Shown here piece after piece: positions 8,546 to 18,488 of a stretch of 64,000 nucleotides of DNA (its first letter is position 1; every line of letters starts with the position of its first letter). This DNA is from CAXXOZ01 sp963676435 (GTDB taxonomy: Bacteria > Bacillota > Clostridia > Lachnospirales > Lachnospiraceae). A program made the translations under genes and the position numbers. The stretch lies in assembly GCA_963676435.2 (NCBI GenBank), contig CAXXOZ010000020.1, positions 124,001-188,000 on the forward strand, written 5' to 3'. Under the pieces are notes generated by a model that was not told where the DNA came from, did no database searches, and saw nothing but the letters and a program-made list of their open reading frames with translations.

Positions 8546-9825
8546 CGATCTGTTAACTTAAAATATTAAAAGAGCTTTGAACTCCTTGAGATATAATAGA
8601 ATCACCACAAATCCATTTATCTCCATAGAAAGGAGTCAAAGCTCATGGCTATTATATCACAAATCCGATGCCCTAAATGTCATTCTCTAAACCTTTATAG
8701 GTTTGGTAAAGACATTCATGGTCATCAAAAATTTCAATGCAAAGAGTGTAAACGTCAGTTTACTCTTTACCCTTCAAGTTTCAAACACAAAGACTATCCC
8801 AGATGTCCTAAATGTGGCAAAGCTACTTTTATTCATCATGACTATAAGTTCTATACGAACTATCGATGTGGCGACAAGTCTTGCTATCATTCTTTTTCGG
8901 TAATTAAACTTGAAAATATCAAACCCACATCATCAGAGTCTCTTTTGGGTAAGCTCTCTTTTACTAGAATGCGATTCAAACTTCATACTATTTTAACTGC
9001 TTTAAATTTGTATTTTGTATGTAATTCATCTACCAGGCAAATTTCGTCTTTTCTTTTACAAACTCAGAATATCAAAGTCTCTCATGTCACCATATCAAAG
9101 TGGGTAATAAAGTTCGCCCCTATGTTTGATGTTATAAAAGAAAGTTTTATGCCTTCTGTAGACCTGAATTCTGATGAATGGCATGCCGATGAAACAGTTG
9201 TTAAAATATCTGGAAGGCGTTATTATATCTGGTTTATTGTTGATTCTGAAACCAGGTTTGTTATAGCTTTCCATCTCTCACCTTATCGTGACCACACTCA
9301 AGCTTTCAGTCTTTTTAATAAAGCAAGGAAGCTTGGTAAGCCAATGTCTGTAGTAACTGACAGACTAGGTTCATACAATGTGGCTGCCAGAAATATATTT
9401 GGCAGTTCATGTCACATAAAAGTCGAATCTTTTAAGGCTGATATTTCAAATAATCTTATCGAATCCTTTAATGGCTCCTTTAAAGATTTTTACAGAAGTA
9501 AGAAAGGATTTGCTTCATACTCATCAGCCAATAACATAATAAGCACTTTTGTTTTCTTCTATAACTTTGTTCGAAATCACTCTTCACTTAACGGGCTTAC
9601 TCCAGCTATGGTGGCTGGTGCCAATTATAGCGAGCGATCTAGACGAAACTGGCTATTGATTTGATTTTTTAATCATCTTTTCTGGTTCAAGGTACTTGGT
9701 GCCTATATTTTTCATGCGAAAATATTTGATTTTTTACTACAAGTCAGTTTAAAATAGTTTTGTATCGATTCTGAATGTCTTTTGTGTTTTCTTTTGCTCT
9801 TTTTTCATATTTAGTTAACAGGTCC
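8546..9825 (+). mobile_element. IS6 family element, copy 1 (complete, 8-bp target duplication)
   Basis: A 1280-bp element with terminal repeats CGATCTGTTAAC (left) and GGACCTGTTAAC (right, read inwards). It is flanked by the direct repeat aacaattt (8538-8545 and 9826-9833). The 8-bp duplication and GG.xCTGTTAA type of right end are typical of IS6. A second copy at 20234-23686 has the same ends and its own 8-bp duplication, which fixes the boundaries. It inserted just upstream of the DUF6884/GIY-YIG gene. Confidence 0.9.
8645..9664 (+). CDS. IS6 family DDE transposase
   Basis: A 339-residue protein with an N-terminal double zinc ribbon (CPKCHSLNLYRFG, FQCKECKRQF, RCPKCGKATF) and a DDE_Tnp_IS240-type catalytic domain. 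The triad is visible as D in DEWHADETVVK, D in VVTDRLGSYN and E in NLIESFNGSFKDFYR. The start has AAAGGAG upstream. This copy is intact, while the copy at 20.3-23.5 kb is frameshifted and split. The enzyme moves the element by replicative transposition with 8-bp duplications. Confidence 0.93.
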   Translation: MAIISQIRCPKCHSLNLYRFGKDIHGHQKFQCKECKRQFTLYPSSFKHKDYPRCPKCGKATFIHHDYKFYTNYRCGDKSCYHSFSVIKLENIKPTSSESLLGKLSFTRMRFKLHTILTALNLYFVCNSSTRQISSFLLQTQNIKVSHVTISKWVIKFAPMFDVIKESFMPSVDLNSDEWHADETVVKISGRRYYIWFIVDSETRFVIAFHLSPYRDHTQAFSLFNKARKLGKPMSVVTDRLGSYNVAARNIFGSSCHIKVESFKADISNNLIESFNGSFKDFYRSKKGFASYSSANNIISTFVFFYNFVRNHSSLNGLTPAMVAGANYSERSRRNWLLI

Positions 9826-9877
9826 AACAATTTCGCATTTTTATTAAAATTCAACTAATCCTAATACTTTTTGTCTT

Positions 9878-10903
9878 TTACTGTTTTGAATGATTTTCTA
9901 TCCATTTTAATAAATATGGTCTATCATTATTTGCATTTGTTTCATACCATTGTGAACACAACATATATTCTTGGTCTCTAATTTTTAGTGGCTGTTTATA
10001 ATAACGGACTCTATCATATTCTTGGTCTGAACGTACCAACAAAGGATAATTCAAATCTAAAATTTGTTTACTATAGTCTTGAGTTTGTAACATTTCTATT
10101 TCGTATTCTAATGCTGCACCTTCTTCTAATAATTCTCTCAATACTATTTGAGCTAATTTACCTATTTTTAGCTCACCATAAATATTTTCATCAAGATAGT
10201 CTACTTTTTGATTAACTTTTATAATATTTGAAGTTCTTTTTTTATTGCTTTGAATAATTTTTGCATTTGAAAACATTTTATACATTTGATAACTTCTAAT
10301 AAACAACTCTGAAGTGTCGGCTATTCCGTCACTTACCAATAGAATAGGTTGAAGAACTGTTTTGTTAAAATCATCATTCGCAATAATCCTCACAGAAAAG
10401 TCATATCCTTTATCTTTTAATATTTGAATAACATCTTCAATACAAGGTTCTAGTTCAATCATAATTGAATTATTTATTTTAGGAGAGGCAAAGATAATCT
10501 CTGCTTTTTTTGAATTGAAAAATCCATAAATGCACATAGCTGTTCTTATGCTTTTTGAAATCACTTTCATTATAGTCTCTTCTTTTGAACCATAATTTAA
10601 ACCTGCACCATGAAACGCAACATCAACAGCATAGTACTCATTTTCTCCATTTTGAACTGTAATACCTACCGCGTCACATTCGCCTTGTTGTATAAACTGA
10701 GACAATGAACTATTCTTTTTAAAAATTTTATATCCGTATTTTGTATCAAAATAATGTTCTGTGCATTGCATTAATTCTTCTATCTCTTCCCCGTTATAAA
10801 ATTCCCACTGCAAAGATGGTTTCCAGTTGGTTTGTACAATTTGACATTCTTTTACATGCCTGAGCCAAGAATAAAAGAGTGATTCTCCCATTTCAATTTT
10901 CAT
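9878..10903 (-). CDS. Putative PD-(D/E)xK-type nuclease-like protein
   Basis: A protein of about 341 residues starting MKIEMGESLFYSWLRHVKEC, with GGAGG upstream. I do not recognise a named family. A possible nuclease core is GECDAVGITVQ followed by YYAVDVAFHGAGLNYGS and KVISKSIRTAMCIYGFF. This has the acidic-beta-(D/E)xK-like spacing of PD-(D/E)xK enzymes, with the lysine possibly migrated to a helix. It is followed by a mixed region and a C-terminal domain ending YLLKWIENHSKQ. It is the last of three minus-strand genes led by a modification-dependent restriction enzyme, so a role in DNA restriction is plausible. This is inference from motif and context. Confidence 0.55.
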   Translation of the reverse strand: MKIEMGESLFYSWLRHVKECQIVQTNWKPSLQWEFYNGEEIEELMQCTEHYFDTKYGYKIFKKNSSLSQFIQQGECDAVGITVQNGENEYYAVDVAFHGAGLNYGSKEETIMKVISKSIRTAMCIYGFFNSKKAEIIFASPKINNSIMIELEPCIEDVIQILKDKGYDFSVRIIANDDFNKTVLQPILLVSDGIADTSELFIRSYQMYKMFSNAKIIQSNKKRTSNIIKVNQKVDYLDENIYGELKIGKLAQIVLRELLEEGAALEYEIEMLQTQDYSKQILDLNYPLLVRSDQEYDRVRYYKQPLKIRDQEYMLCSQWYETNANNDRPYLLKWIENHSKQ

Positions 10904-10978
10904 AATATATCCTCCTGATAAACAATTAAAGTTTTTCAGCAATTACCTCTTCAAGTTCTTCAATTTTTTTGGATTTTG

Positions 10979-11812
10979 TTAAAAAAGCTGATCGTTATTA
11001 AGAATTCTTATGTTTACATAATTCATGTACAGTCTCCAAAAACCTCCTGTTTTTGAATCTGCAACCATTCTTCTTGAAGTTAAAAGCGTTATTATCTCAG
11101 ACCACAAAAAGCAAAAAAATCTATCTTCTTCTACTCTAATTATAAATAGTCCATCTTTATATTTTGTTACAATTTCTTTTTCATATAAAGTAAAGTCAAG
11201 AACAAATTCATTGTCATCATTTGCGTAATCTATTGTTGTGATATAAAGTATCATTTTATAACCGTTCGGATGATAACCTTCAAACATATGCTTATTCTCA
11301 TCTATTATATTAAAGCTATTAGTGGTTATATTTTCAACTATCCTTTTTATTTCTTTAATTTCTATAAAATTCATCATTGTTAGATTACTAGGTTGATACT
11401 TGACATTATTGTTGTTAATATCAAAATCTATTTCCAAATTAGATTCTATTAAATCAACTTTCGATTTTCTATTTTGTAAATATAAACTATAACAATCTTC
11501 AATATTCATTTTACCGCTTACATATCCATCATGTAATAAGTCACAAAAAATATTTGAATCATCTCTATTATGCTCCAACATATAGATTTCTGCTATTAAA
11601 TAAGATGCATTTCTAGCTCGTTGGTTTTCATTAGTTTTATTTATATCATGAACATTTGTAATTTTATTTAAGTAGCTAAAAATAATTTCCTTTTTTAATG
11701 GCTCAACATAATTTTTTATTACTTTATCAACATTTTTTTTCATGTTTTTTGTTCCACATCTTGGGCAGAATTTCAAACTATTAATTTTATAGCCACATTT
11801 TGAACAATACAT
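10979..11812 (-). CDS. Zinc-ribbon protein of unknown function
   Basis: 277 residues. The N-terminus is a zinc ribbon with C3, C6, C16 and C19 (YCSKCGYKINSLKFCPRCG). The rest is helical to about residue 110, then a beta-rich domain ending GGFWRLYMNYVNIRILNNDQLF. There are no membrane segments and no nuclease motif. A GGAGG site precedes the start. It lies between the PvuRts1I-like gene (107 bp upstream) and the VDVAFH protein (76 bp downstream), in the same direction. I infer a small operon and assign no function. Confidence 0.6.
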   Translation of the reverse strand: MYCSKCGYKINSLKFCPRCGTKNMKKNVDKVIKNYVEPLKKEIIFSYLNKITNVHDINKTNENQRARNASYLIAEIYMLEHNRDDSNIFCDLLHDGYVSGKMNIEDCYSLYLQNRKSKVDLIESNLEIDFDINNNNVKYQPSNLTMMNFIEIKEIKRIVENITTNSFNIIDENKHMFEGYHPNGYKMILYITTIDYANDDNEFVLDFTLYEKEIVTKYKDGLFIIRVEEDRFFCFLWSEIITLLTSRRMVADSKTGGFWRLYMNYVNIRILNNDQLF

Positions 11813-11918
11813 ATAATCCTCCCTAAAGTAACATTACTTTAATTATTAAGAATTCTTAATCATTCACTTTTAAATTGCTTAATCTCTCAGTTTTTGCTAA
11901 TGATTTATCTCGCAAAAC

Positions 11919-12827
11919 CTAAATCATTTCTTTGATGTCAAGTTTTGTCTTTACTCTTATATATGTCCAGCGTTCCTCATTTGAATTTTGTTTATCAAGT
12001 TCGTATAAACCAATAAACTTGTAATTTGCTTTTCCAAATGGATTCGTAGCTTTTGCAAAGGTAATTCGTTTTTTCGATTCGTTTTTGATTTTATTTTCAA
12101 GCTTAATTTTATTATCACTGTTATATTCTGTTATTGTTTCCCAGTCATTAGATAAAACATTTATCCATCCATGTTTACCAGCAGACTGTAGCTTATTATC
12201 TTTTGAAATTGCCAACTGAGGGCACCAGATTGTATACTCGTCATTTATATTAAAATAACACTTCTGCATACCATCATAACTTTTACCTGCTAACTTTGTA
12301 ATGTCTAGAATTTTATCATATCTCAACCCATCATCCACGGAAATATAGCCGTTTTTTAATGCTAAGTCTGATGCTGGAATATCTATTTCCCATTTTTTAA
12401 TATTGGTATTTTTAATAATATTTTTAATTTCTTCAACAATGTATTCTATCTGTTTATCTATTGAATTTATATCTTCATAGGCTTTAACCCTTTTTATAAT
12501 AAGTTTATTTTCAATATCTGAAATAGAAGAAATCATTTTCTCAATGGAAAGTTCTCTATCTAGATCTTTTAACTCATTTTCTGTGTTTTTATGATGCGCT
12601 TCATCGCATTCAATTGCATAGTTAATCTGCGGGAAATATAAATCAATCAAGGCATACTTTCCATCACTTCGCTTAATATATTGCTGCGTAACAGGTTTTA
12701 TATCAAGTCTTCCAAGTCTATGCCATATAGCATTTAAAATATAATTTTCATAATCTTTTCTTTTTGTTCTGGAAAATGTTTTTATTAAATAATCTCTCTT
12801 CTTATCTATTACTATGTTATTTTTCAT
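11919..12827 (-). CDS. PvuRts1I/AbaSI family modification-dependent restriction endonuclease
   Basis: 302 residues. The N-terminal Vsr/PD-(D/E)xK-like nuclease domain has RDYLIKTFSRTKRKDYENY, then TQQYIKRSDGKYALIDLYFP and INYAIECDEAHH (about 60-79). These match the pattern of PvuRts1I and AbaSI (xDLxFPQLNxxxExDEAHH). The C-terminal part is the SRA-like base-reading domain, ending RITFAKATNPFGKANYKFIG and WTYIRVKTKLDI, again as in PvuRts1I. These enzymes cut DNA containing 5-hydroxymethylcytosine or its glucosylated form and so target T-even-type phages. The length is normal for the family. It looks intact amid decayed neighbours and is first in a three-gene run. Confidence 0.88.
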   Translation of the reverse strand: MKNNIVIDKKRDYLIKTFSRTKRKDYENYILNAIWHRLGRLDIKPVTQQYIKRSDGKYALIDLYFPQINYAIECDEAHHKNTENELKDLDRELSIEKMISSISDIENKLIIKRVKAYEDINSIDKQIEYIVEEIKNIIKNTNIKKWEIDIPASDLALKNGYISVDDGLRYDKILDITKLAGKSYDGMQKCYFNINDEYTIWCPQLAISKDNKLQSAGKHGWINVLSNDWETITEYNSDNKIKLENKIKNESKKRITFAKATNPFGKANYKFIGLYELDKQNSNEERWTYIRVKTKLDIKEMI

Positions 12828-12848
12828 GCTTCACCTCTAAAAAAATAA

Positions 12849-12865
12849 CCATCCAAAAAGGATGG
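12849..12865 (-). terminator. Rho-independent terminator
   Basis: Hairpin CCATCC-AAAAA-GGATGG, followed on the minus strand by TTATTTTTTT. It ends the DraG transcription unit just before the start of the PvuRts1I-like gene, which must then have its own promoter or depend on read-through. Confidence 0.7.
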
Positions 12866-12964
12866 CATTAAAGACTTTCCCCTTCTGAATTTTAAAACAC
12901 AATTATTATTATATATTCATTTTCAGATTATTTCAATCATATGTCGGAAATTATTGAACATTTT

Positions 12965-14327
12965 TTACATAAATTTTTCTTTTAATCGTTCTATGATTTT
13001 GGCAACAATAAACTCATATCTACCATCCAATGCTTTATCAACATAAGAAGTACCAATCCCACCACAACAATGATGATCTTCTCTAAAAAAATAAGTTACA
13101 AGCCCATAATATGTTTCAAGACTACAATTTTGTAGAAGATTTTTATAATTCACTTCAGGATTGCAAATTATAAAATACTCCTTTTGATATTTGTTATATT
13201 CTGTATAATCAGGATCAATACTCCTTATAAATGACCCAAATCTCTCACATAATTTAATAATTTTATATTTATCAGTGTCTCTTTCAATTTTCTTAAACTC
13301 TTTAAGATACTCTTCAAAAACATTAAATAACGATTTTCTATAAAGCTTTTCTGCCATTAATTCTATGAGTTCATATAATTCGATTTTCTCTAGCCAGTAT
13401 TTTGGTATAACTTTTATACCATGTCTAACTCCCTAAAAGGTTCCCACAAATCGAACCTGTAGAATCACTGTCACCATCATGGTTCACAGCCATTATCATT
13501 GCCTCTTTAAATGTTTTAGCTTTTAAGGCACAGAAAACCGCAATTGCTAAAGCTTCTTCAGCCGCCCAGCCTTCACCAAGTTTTTTAATGCATTCATAAA
13601 CTTCTTCATCAGAATTCACTAGCTTAAGAACTAATTTAAGGGCATTATATGTTTCCTTATTCTCATCCTTTTTCTTAAGTAAAGAAATACAACTTTCCAC
13701 ACTTTCATAAAGTTTTTTTCCTTTCATAAGTTCAGCAACAATCATGGCAAATGCACCTGCTGCAATATAGACTGTTGGGTGACCGTGAGTAATCGCCGCA
13801 ACGTTCTTTCCTACCTCAAAAGCTTTATTAATATCATCATGATATATTAAGCCCACAGGAGCTACCCTCATTACACCTCCACAACCTTTACTATTATTTA
13901 GAGGGTTATCCGGAGTTCCCATTTCACCACTAGAAAGAGCCGAAAGACAGGTCATGCCTGGCGCTCTTCTTATATACAGTTCTTTATAACTCATAATTGA
14001 ATTATAATCGTTCTGATCTTTCGATGGTAATTCATCTAGATTTTCACTTGTCTGTGTACAATACCATCTTAAATACGACCTATAAATCTCATCTATTTCT
14101 AGCGATTCTTCTTCTCTATAAAGTCCCTCTGCAGTAAACAAAATCATCTGAGTATCATCTGATATAAGCGCCTTGTCTGTGGTTTTAACCAATACAAGTT
14201 TTCTTAAACCCTTCTCACCATATTTATTTATAATCTCACTTCTCTTTAAAAACTCAACTGGATAACCAAGTGCATCTCCTATTGCTCCTCCGAAAAGACA
14301 ACCTCTAATTTTATCTAAATAATTCAT
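12965..14327 (-). pseudogene. ADP-ribosylglycohydrolase fused to a C-terminal domain, split by one frameshift
   Basis: The first 300 residues (from 14327) form a DraG-type ADP-ribosylglycohydrolase: RGCLFGGAIGDALGYPVEF, ISDDTQMILFTAEGL, NNSKGCGGVMRVAPVG, ITHGHP and VNHDGDSDSTGSICGN. These carry the metal-binding aspartates. The frame ends early at GNLLGS near 13425. Dropping one T there joins it to GSRHGIKVIPKYWLEKIEL, the normal end of the domain. The frame then runs on through about 130 more residues (NVFEEYLKEFKKIERD, YYGLVTYFFREDHHCCGG). This C-terminal part resembles DUF6508, at low confidence. The enzyme removes ADP-ribose from proteins or nucleic acids. The start at 14327 has GGAGAG upstream. 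Confidence 0.8.
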
Positions 14328-14338
14328 AAGACTCTCCT

Positions 14339-14422
14339 CTATCTACTTCCTTTTGCAATCTTCCATAATACTATAAATATAAAAACCATACTTTTTCCAA
14401 TGAATCTAAAAATCATTCCCAT
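14339..14422 (-). CDS. Possible 27-residue membrane peptide
   Basis: ATG at 14422 is preceded by AAGGAGGAGATGA, a strong site with good spacing. The reading frame gives a 27-residue peptide, MGMIFRFIGKSMVFIFIVLW and then a basic tail ending KGSR. It is out of frame with the broken membrane gene upstream, whose last codons it overlaps, and it ends 12 bp before the ADP-ribosylglycohydrolase start. It could be a real small membrane protein or a coupling ORF that carries ribosomes into the next gene. Not verifiable here. Confidence 0.3.
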   Translation of the reverse strand: MGMIFRFIGKSMVFIFIVLWKIAKGSR

Positions 14423-14973
14423 TCATCTCCTCCTTATTTTTATTTGATTCATATATACTTTTTCTTCTTGCTGTGTCCATATAATCAACTTCTCTTTCTA
14501 AAATTTTTTCCAACTTTTTCAAAAAAATAAAAGGTATGAATATAAAAACCAAAGGAATTATCCCATATTCAGCATCTCTACCGTTTGTTAATATAAAAAA
14601 TCCAGTAATGGAAGAAAAAAATTATTAAATAAATCAAAATAGTAAAGAATTTAATTTTATAGCAATTAAAGTTTGGCCATCTTTTATTAATATCTTTCTT
14701 TTCATCTTTAGTTAGATTTTTCTTTTTAAATAACCAATCAAGAAAAATAATAAAAACATAGATATAATATAGTATTACAAATATAAATAAAATTCCTAAA
14801 ACCGATGCTAATATTCCATTTTCAGCTATTACTCCTATAACTCCTATTAGTATTAATATTACAATAAAAACGCTAAAGCACCCAAAATTACTATTCTTAC
14901 CTGAACTTCCTCTGGTATTGCTTTCAAATATATAAAATTGTCCACTACCCATATTACCATTCGAATTAACCAT
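14406..14973 (-). pseudogene. Membrane protein gene with one frameshift
   Basis: Begins MVNSNGNMGSGQFYIFESN at 14973 with AAGGGGA upstream. It has two or three hydrophobic stretches (VFIVILILIGVIGVI, VLGILFIFVILYYIYVFI, then FFTILIYLIIFF). At a run of T near 14617-14624 the frame breaks. The correct continuation is TGFFILTNGRDAEYGIIPLV and a fourth hydrophobic stretch, ending MNGNDF at 14406. The joined product would be about 188 residues. No family is recognised. Its neighbours are an EF-hand membrane protein and the DraG gene in the same direction. Confidence 0.55.
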
Positions 14974-14998
14974 TAGATATTCCCCTTATTTTATAATT

Positions 14999-15589
14999 TT
15001 ATTTATAATAATAATTTATTCTCTGTTTTTTCGCTTTTTTTCTTATCTCTTTTCTTTTTTCATAAATTTCCATTTCTCTTTTAAGTGCTGGAGATAAATT
15101 TTCAGATGCCTTATTAGCACCGAAATAAATAATAACAATTGCTAAAAGATACAACAAAATACTAACTAAACCACCTATTTTTAATGCAAAAACAACACAA
15201 GAAATTCCTGCTATCAAAAGAAGGTACATAAAAAATATACAAAAATTGTCTTTAACTTGAGCCTCTTTATCATATCCATTATTAAGAATTTCTTCATTAA
15301 TAAAATCTTCTTCATATCTAACAAAAAGATTAGAACTTCCCTTATATGATGCATCCACTGATTTCAATTCTAAATCCATTTCATCTAAATCTTCAAGATC
15401 CTCAATGTCCACACCTGATTCTTCTGCCTTTTGAACCAGTTCTTCTAATTCATCAACATCTACTCCTAATTTATCAGCAAGTTCTATTTTTTCAATTTCA
15501 TCAAGGGTATCAAATATAATCCCCATCTCTATAAATCTTTCTGCTATGTCTATGTTTCCATCATTGTTAAAATCAAACATTTCAAACAT
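14999..15589 (-). CDS. EF-hand-containing membrane protein
   Basis: 196 residues. The N-terminus is a textbook calcium-binding EF-hand loop, DFNNDGNIDIAE (residues 6-17, with D6, N8, D10, D14 and E17 as ligands). A strongly acidic helical region follows (ELADKLGVDVDELEELVQKA, DIEDLEDLDEMDLEL). The C-terminus has two membrane helices (about 117-136 and 141-160) and ends in a basic tail (KKAKKQRINYYYK). The start has AGGAGG upstream. A single EF-hand on a small two-TM protein is unusual in bacteria. A calcium-dependent membrane role is inference. Confidence 0.65.
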   Translation of the reverse strand: MFEMFDFNNDGNIDIAERFIEMGIIFDTLDEIEKIELADKLGVDVDELEELVQKAEESGVDIEDLEDLDEMDLELKSVDASYKGSSNLFVRYEEDFINEEILNNGYDKEAQVKDNFCIFFMYLLLIAGISCVVFALKIGGLVSILLYLLAIVIIYFGANKASENLSPALKREMEIYEKRKEIRKKAKKQRINYYYK

Positions 15590-15822
15590 ATTAACTCCTC
15601 CTAATTAATTTATTCCTTAAATATAAAATATTTTCATGTTTTCTATGTTTAAATTTTACTATTATCAGTGTCCAATATATACCCCCTGCAACTTCGAACA
15701 CTCGTTCTATAAATGAATTTTTAACTGCTTGTTTTTGCTTGCAACTACTTTTGCAAACTAGCAGTTACTCTTGCAAAGGTGTATATTTTAATTACCTTTG
15801 TTTGATCAGGAAGGAGGCTTTT

Positions 15823-17135
15823 ATGCCTAAACAATTATCCTTACCTGAACGAATTGTTATTGAACAAATGATTCATAAAGATTATTCATTTGCTTCCATT
15901 GGCAGAAACCTTGACCGTTCTGCCTCAACTATTGCTCGCGAAGTATTACACTATCGCTGTTTCACAAGCCGATTACCTTTACCTGGTGAAAATGATTGTA
16001 TTCACAGATCTGGTTGTCAGAAGAATACTCTTTGCCCAGAAGTTGGCGTTCACGGATGCTTTGCATCTCGCTGTAAACGTTGTCCCGATGGAATCATATG
16101 CACCTCTATCTGTGACAGCTATAATTCTTTTCAATGTAACTTGCTAGACAAACCACCTTATGTCTGTAGCAACTGCAAAATGCAGAAAGGCTGTAAAAAG
16201 AACAAAGCCTATTATTCTGCTCATAAGGCTAATGCAGCACATCACAAATCTATTAAGGAAGCGCATTCAGGTGTTCGTAAAACTCCTTCTGAGCTTCGTG
16301 AAATTGCTAATATTATTGAGCCTTTGATTGCTAAAGGACAGTCGCTAAATCACATTTGTACCACTCATTCAGAAGAATTAGGTGTTTCAGAGCGTACTCT
16401 TTATAATTACATTGACCAAAATGTTTTTAAAATCAGAAATATTGATCTTCCCAAAAAGGTTGTATATAGACAACGCAGACCTAAAAAAATACTTACAAAG
16501 CTTGAATATCAGTATCGTCAAGGACGCACTTATGAAGATTTTACTTCCTATGTAGAAGCGAATCCTGATTTATCAATCGTAGAAATGGATACTGTTAAAG
16601 GTGGTCGTGAAAAAGGTAAAGTTTTTCTTACTATGATTTTTAGAAAAACAAGTTTCATGCTTATTTTTTTGATGAAAGACGGTACCCAAGATAGTGTTAT
16701 TCAAGTATTTTGATTCTCTTACTGAATTACTTGGTATGGCCTCTATTTAAGCGATTATTCTCCGTAATACTCACCGATAATGGTGTGGAGTTTAAAAATC
16801 CAAATGCTCTAGAACATACCCGCGCTGGCTTAATAAGATCTCATGTGTTTTTTTGCGACCCTCAAGCTTCATGGCAAAAGCCTCAGGTTGAAAACAATCA
16901 TCGTTTAAATCCGTAGAATTATTCCGAGAGGGATAAGCTTTAACAATCTTACAGTCGGTGACGTCAGCCTTATATGCTGCCACGTAAACAGTATCCTTCG
17001 CGAACAGCTTGAAGATAAAACACCATTTGAGTTAAATGGATTCTGCTGATGAAAAAAAGCTATTATCTGCACTAGACCTGTCACCCCATTCCACCTGATG
17101 AGGTTATTCTGAATCCAAGACTAATCAAGCACTAA
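15823..17135 (+). pseudogene. IS30 family transposase, frameshifted
   Basis: Starts MPKQLSLPERIVIEQMIHKD at 15823 with AAGGAGG upstream. An N-terminal HTH (YSFASIGRNLDRSASTIARE) and cysteine-rich region are followed by the integrase core: VEMDTVKGG, ILTDNGVEFKNP and ENNHRL give the DDE triad. The frame breaks near 16711 (QVF), again near 16910, and has two stop codons near 17046, while homologous sequence continues to ILNPRLIKH at 17135. At least three lesions make it non-functional as written. Element ends are not certain. TGTCCA-type ends may lie near 15669 and 17325. Confidence 0.85.
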
Positions 17136-17246
17136 AACAATCTATATGGTCAAACAAAGGCTCCATATATTTCTTAAAGTGGGGTCTCAGTTATTTTTGC
17201 AAACCACTGATACGTCGCTTATTAGTTATGTTCCAAAAACACGCAA

Positions 17247-17268
17247 AATAATAGCTTTTGCTATTATT
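17247..17268. terminator. Hairpin downstream of the IS30 transposase
   Basis: AATAATAGC-TTTT-GCTATTATT, a 9-bp perfect stem, then atacacctttttaa. It is a weak rho-independent terminator on the plus strand, probably belonging to the IS30 element. Confidence 0.45.
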
Positions 17269-17396
17269 ATACACCTTTTTAACCTCCAATATGGTCCTAA
17301 TTTAAGGTTTTAAACAACATTGGTGGACAATATGTTCTAGCAGTTACTTTTTCACTTAAAGTCGAAACACTCGTTTGTGCGTTTTTACACCAAAAA

Positions 17397-17420
17397 GAGC
17401 CTCGTGCACGGCACGGGCTC
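17397..17420 (-). terminator. Terminator after the AbiE remnant
   Basis: GAGCC-T-CGTGC-ACG-GCACG-GGCTC is a GC-rich hairpin. On the minus strand it is followed by TTTTT. It is placed about 80 bp after the end of the AbiEii-like sequence. Confidence 0.65.
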
Positions 17421-17499
17421 CCCTAAATGCAAAACTCAATTCAACTACTTTTATATGTAATATCAAAATGTAGAATTTACTCTTACACAAAAAACTTAC

Positions 17500-18488
17500 A
17501 TTTTTTCTTATCTCTTCTAACAGGTTTGATAGACCCATCAACACTTCTTCGAAAGATACTCTTTCACCAAACAGCATACTTTCCATTTTTTTATAATCTT
17601 CTTTCAAGGCTTCCAAACTTTCTTCTGGAGGTAGCAACTTTAAATCGGCTTTCGTAGCTAAATTATATTTTGATCTATTTGAACGGTAAAATTTGTTTTT
17701 AAATATTGCAACTTTTTTCCAATAATTCAAAGTCAGATAAAGCTTCCTCTTTTACAAAACTTTTATGCAGCATATATAAATCATAATAATGGCGTGAATA
17801 TCTTTGTGGAATTTCAGTTTCATTCCTATGTGAGCCTCACTATGTAATATTGTTGCCTTTTCCCAAAAAGTCCTTTTTGCTTCAACAGTTCTAATATTTG
17901 TATTGGGAATACTAAATACGTCAGGAAAATATTGGGAAACAAAAGGAAGGATTTCTTTATTTGTTATTGGTGTCCAAGCTGCCCAGACATCCAATTTCAA
18001 GGCGTATTTCCTGTAACAGTGCATCATCTTTGTATATCTGTGGATATATAAAACTAATTGTCTGAGGGTCCGACTCCTCAATGTGGAATCTACAGTTTTC
18101 AACCCCTTATTCAACTACTATATTTTCGAGATTGGATTTTAGCTTTTCACGAATAAATTCTGAAGTTCTATTATTGATTTCCAAATTGAATTTATCCTAT
18201 GCCGTATTGCTTCTTTCAATCCAGGGTTCATTTGTACCATATCCTACTACGCGCCAATCAAGTATCAAATCAATGTCTTCTGAAAACCTGTTTATTAATC
18301 CGTATGCTTTTGAAAGACTGGTTCCCCCTTTAAATGATAGAAATTTTGAATATTCACTGTGATGGAAAAGAATCTTAAGCATCCAGCATACCCAGAAATC
18401 CTTTTCGATTACAGCTTCGTTCAGACCCCATTTTAATGGCTGTACTTGCAAATATTGTCGCCCTGTCTCCGTCAGGTCTTTTAGCCAA
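17500..18488 (-). pseudogene. AbiEii-type nucleotidyltransferase toxin, several frameshifts
   Basis: Homology begins at a TTG codon overlapping the stop of the antitoxin-like gene and reads LAKRPDGDRATIFAST. It continues as EAVIEKDFWVCWML, FLSFKGGTSLSKAYGLI, RFSEDIDLILDWR, which is the AbiEii nucleotidyltransferase core. A second frame has LDVWAAWTPITNKEILPFVS and VEAKRTFWEKATILH. A third ends VAIFKNKFYRSNRSKYNLAT and KKMESMLFGERVSFEEVL. All match successive parts of one AbiEii protein. In the AbiE type IV toxin-antitoxin system this protein is the abortive-infection toxin. As written it cannot be made in full. Confidence 0.8.
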
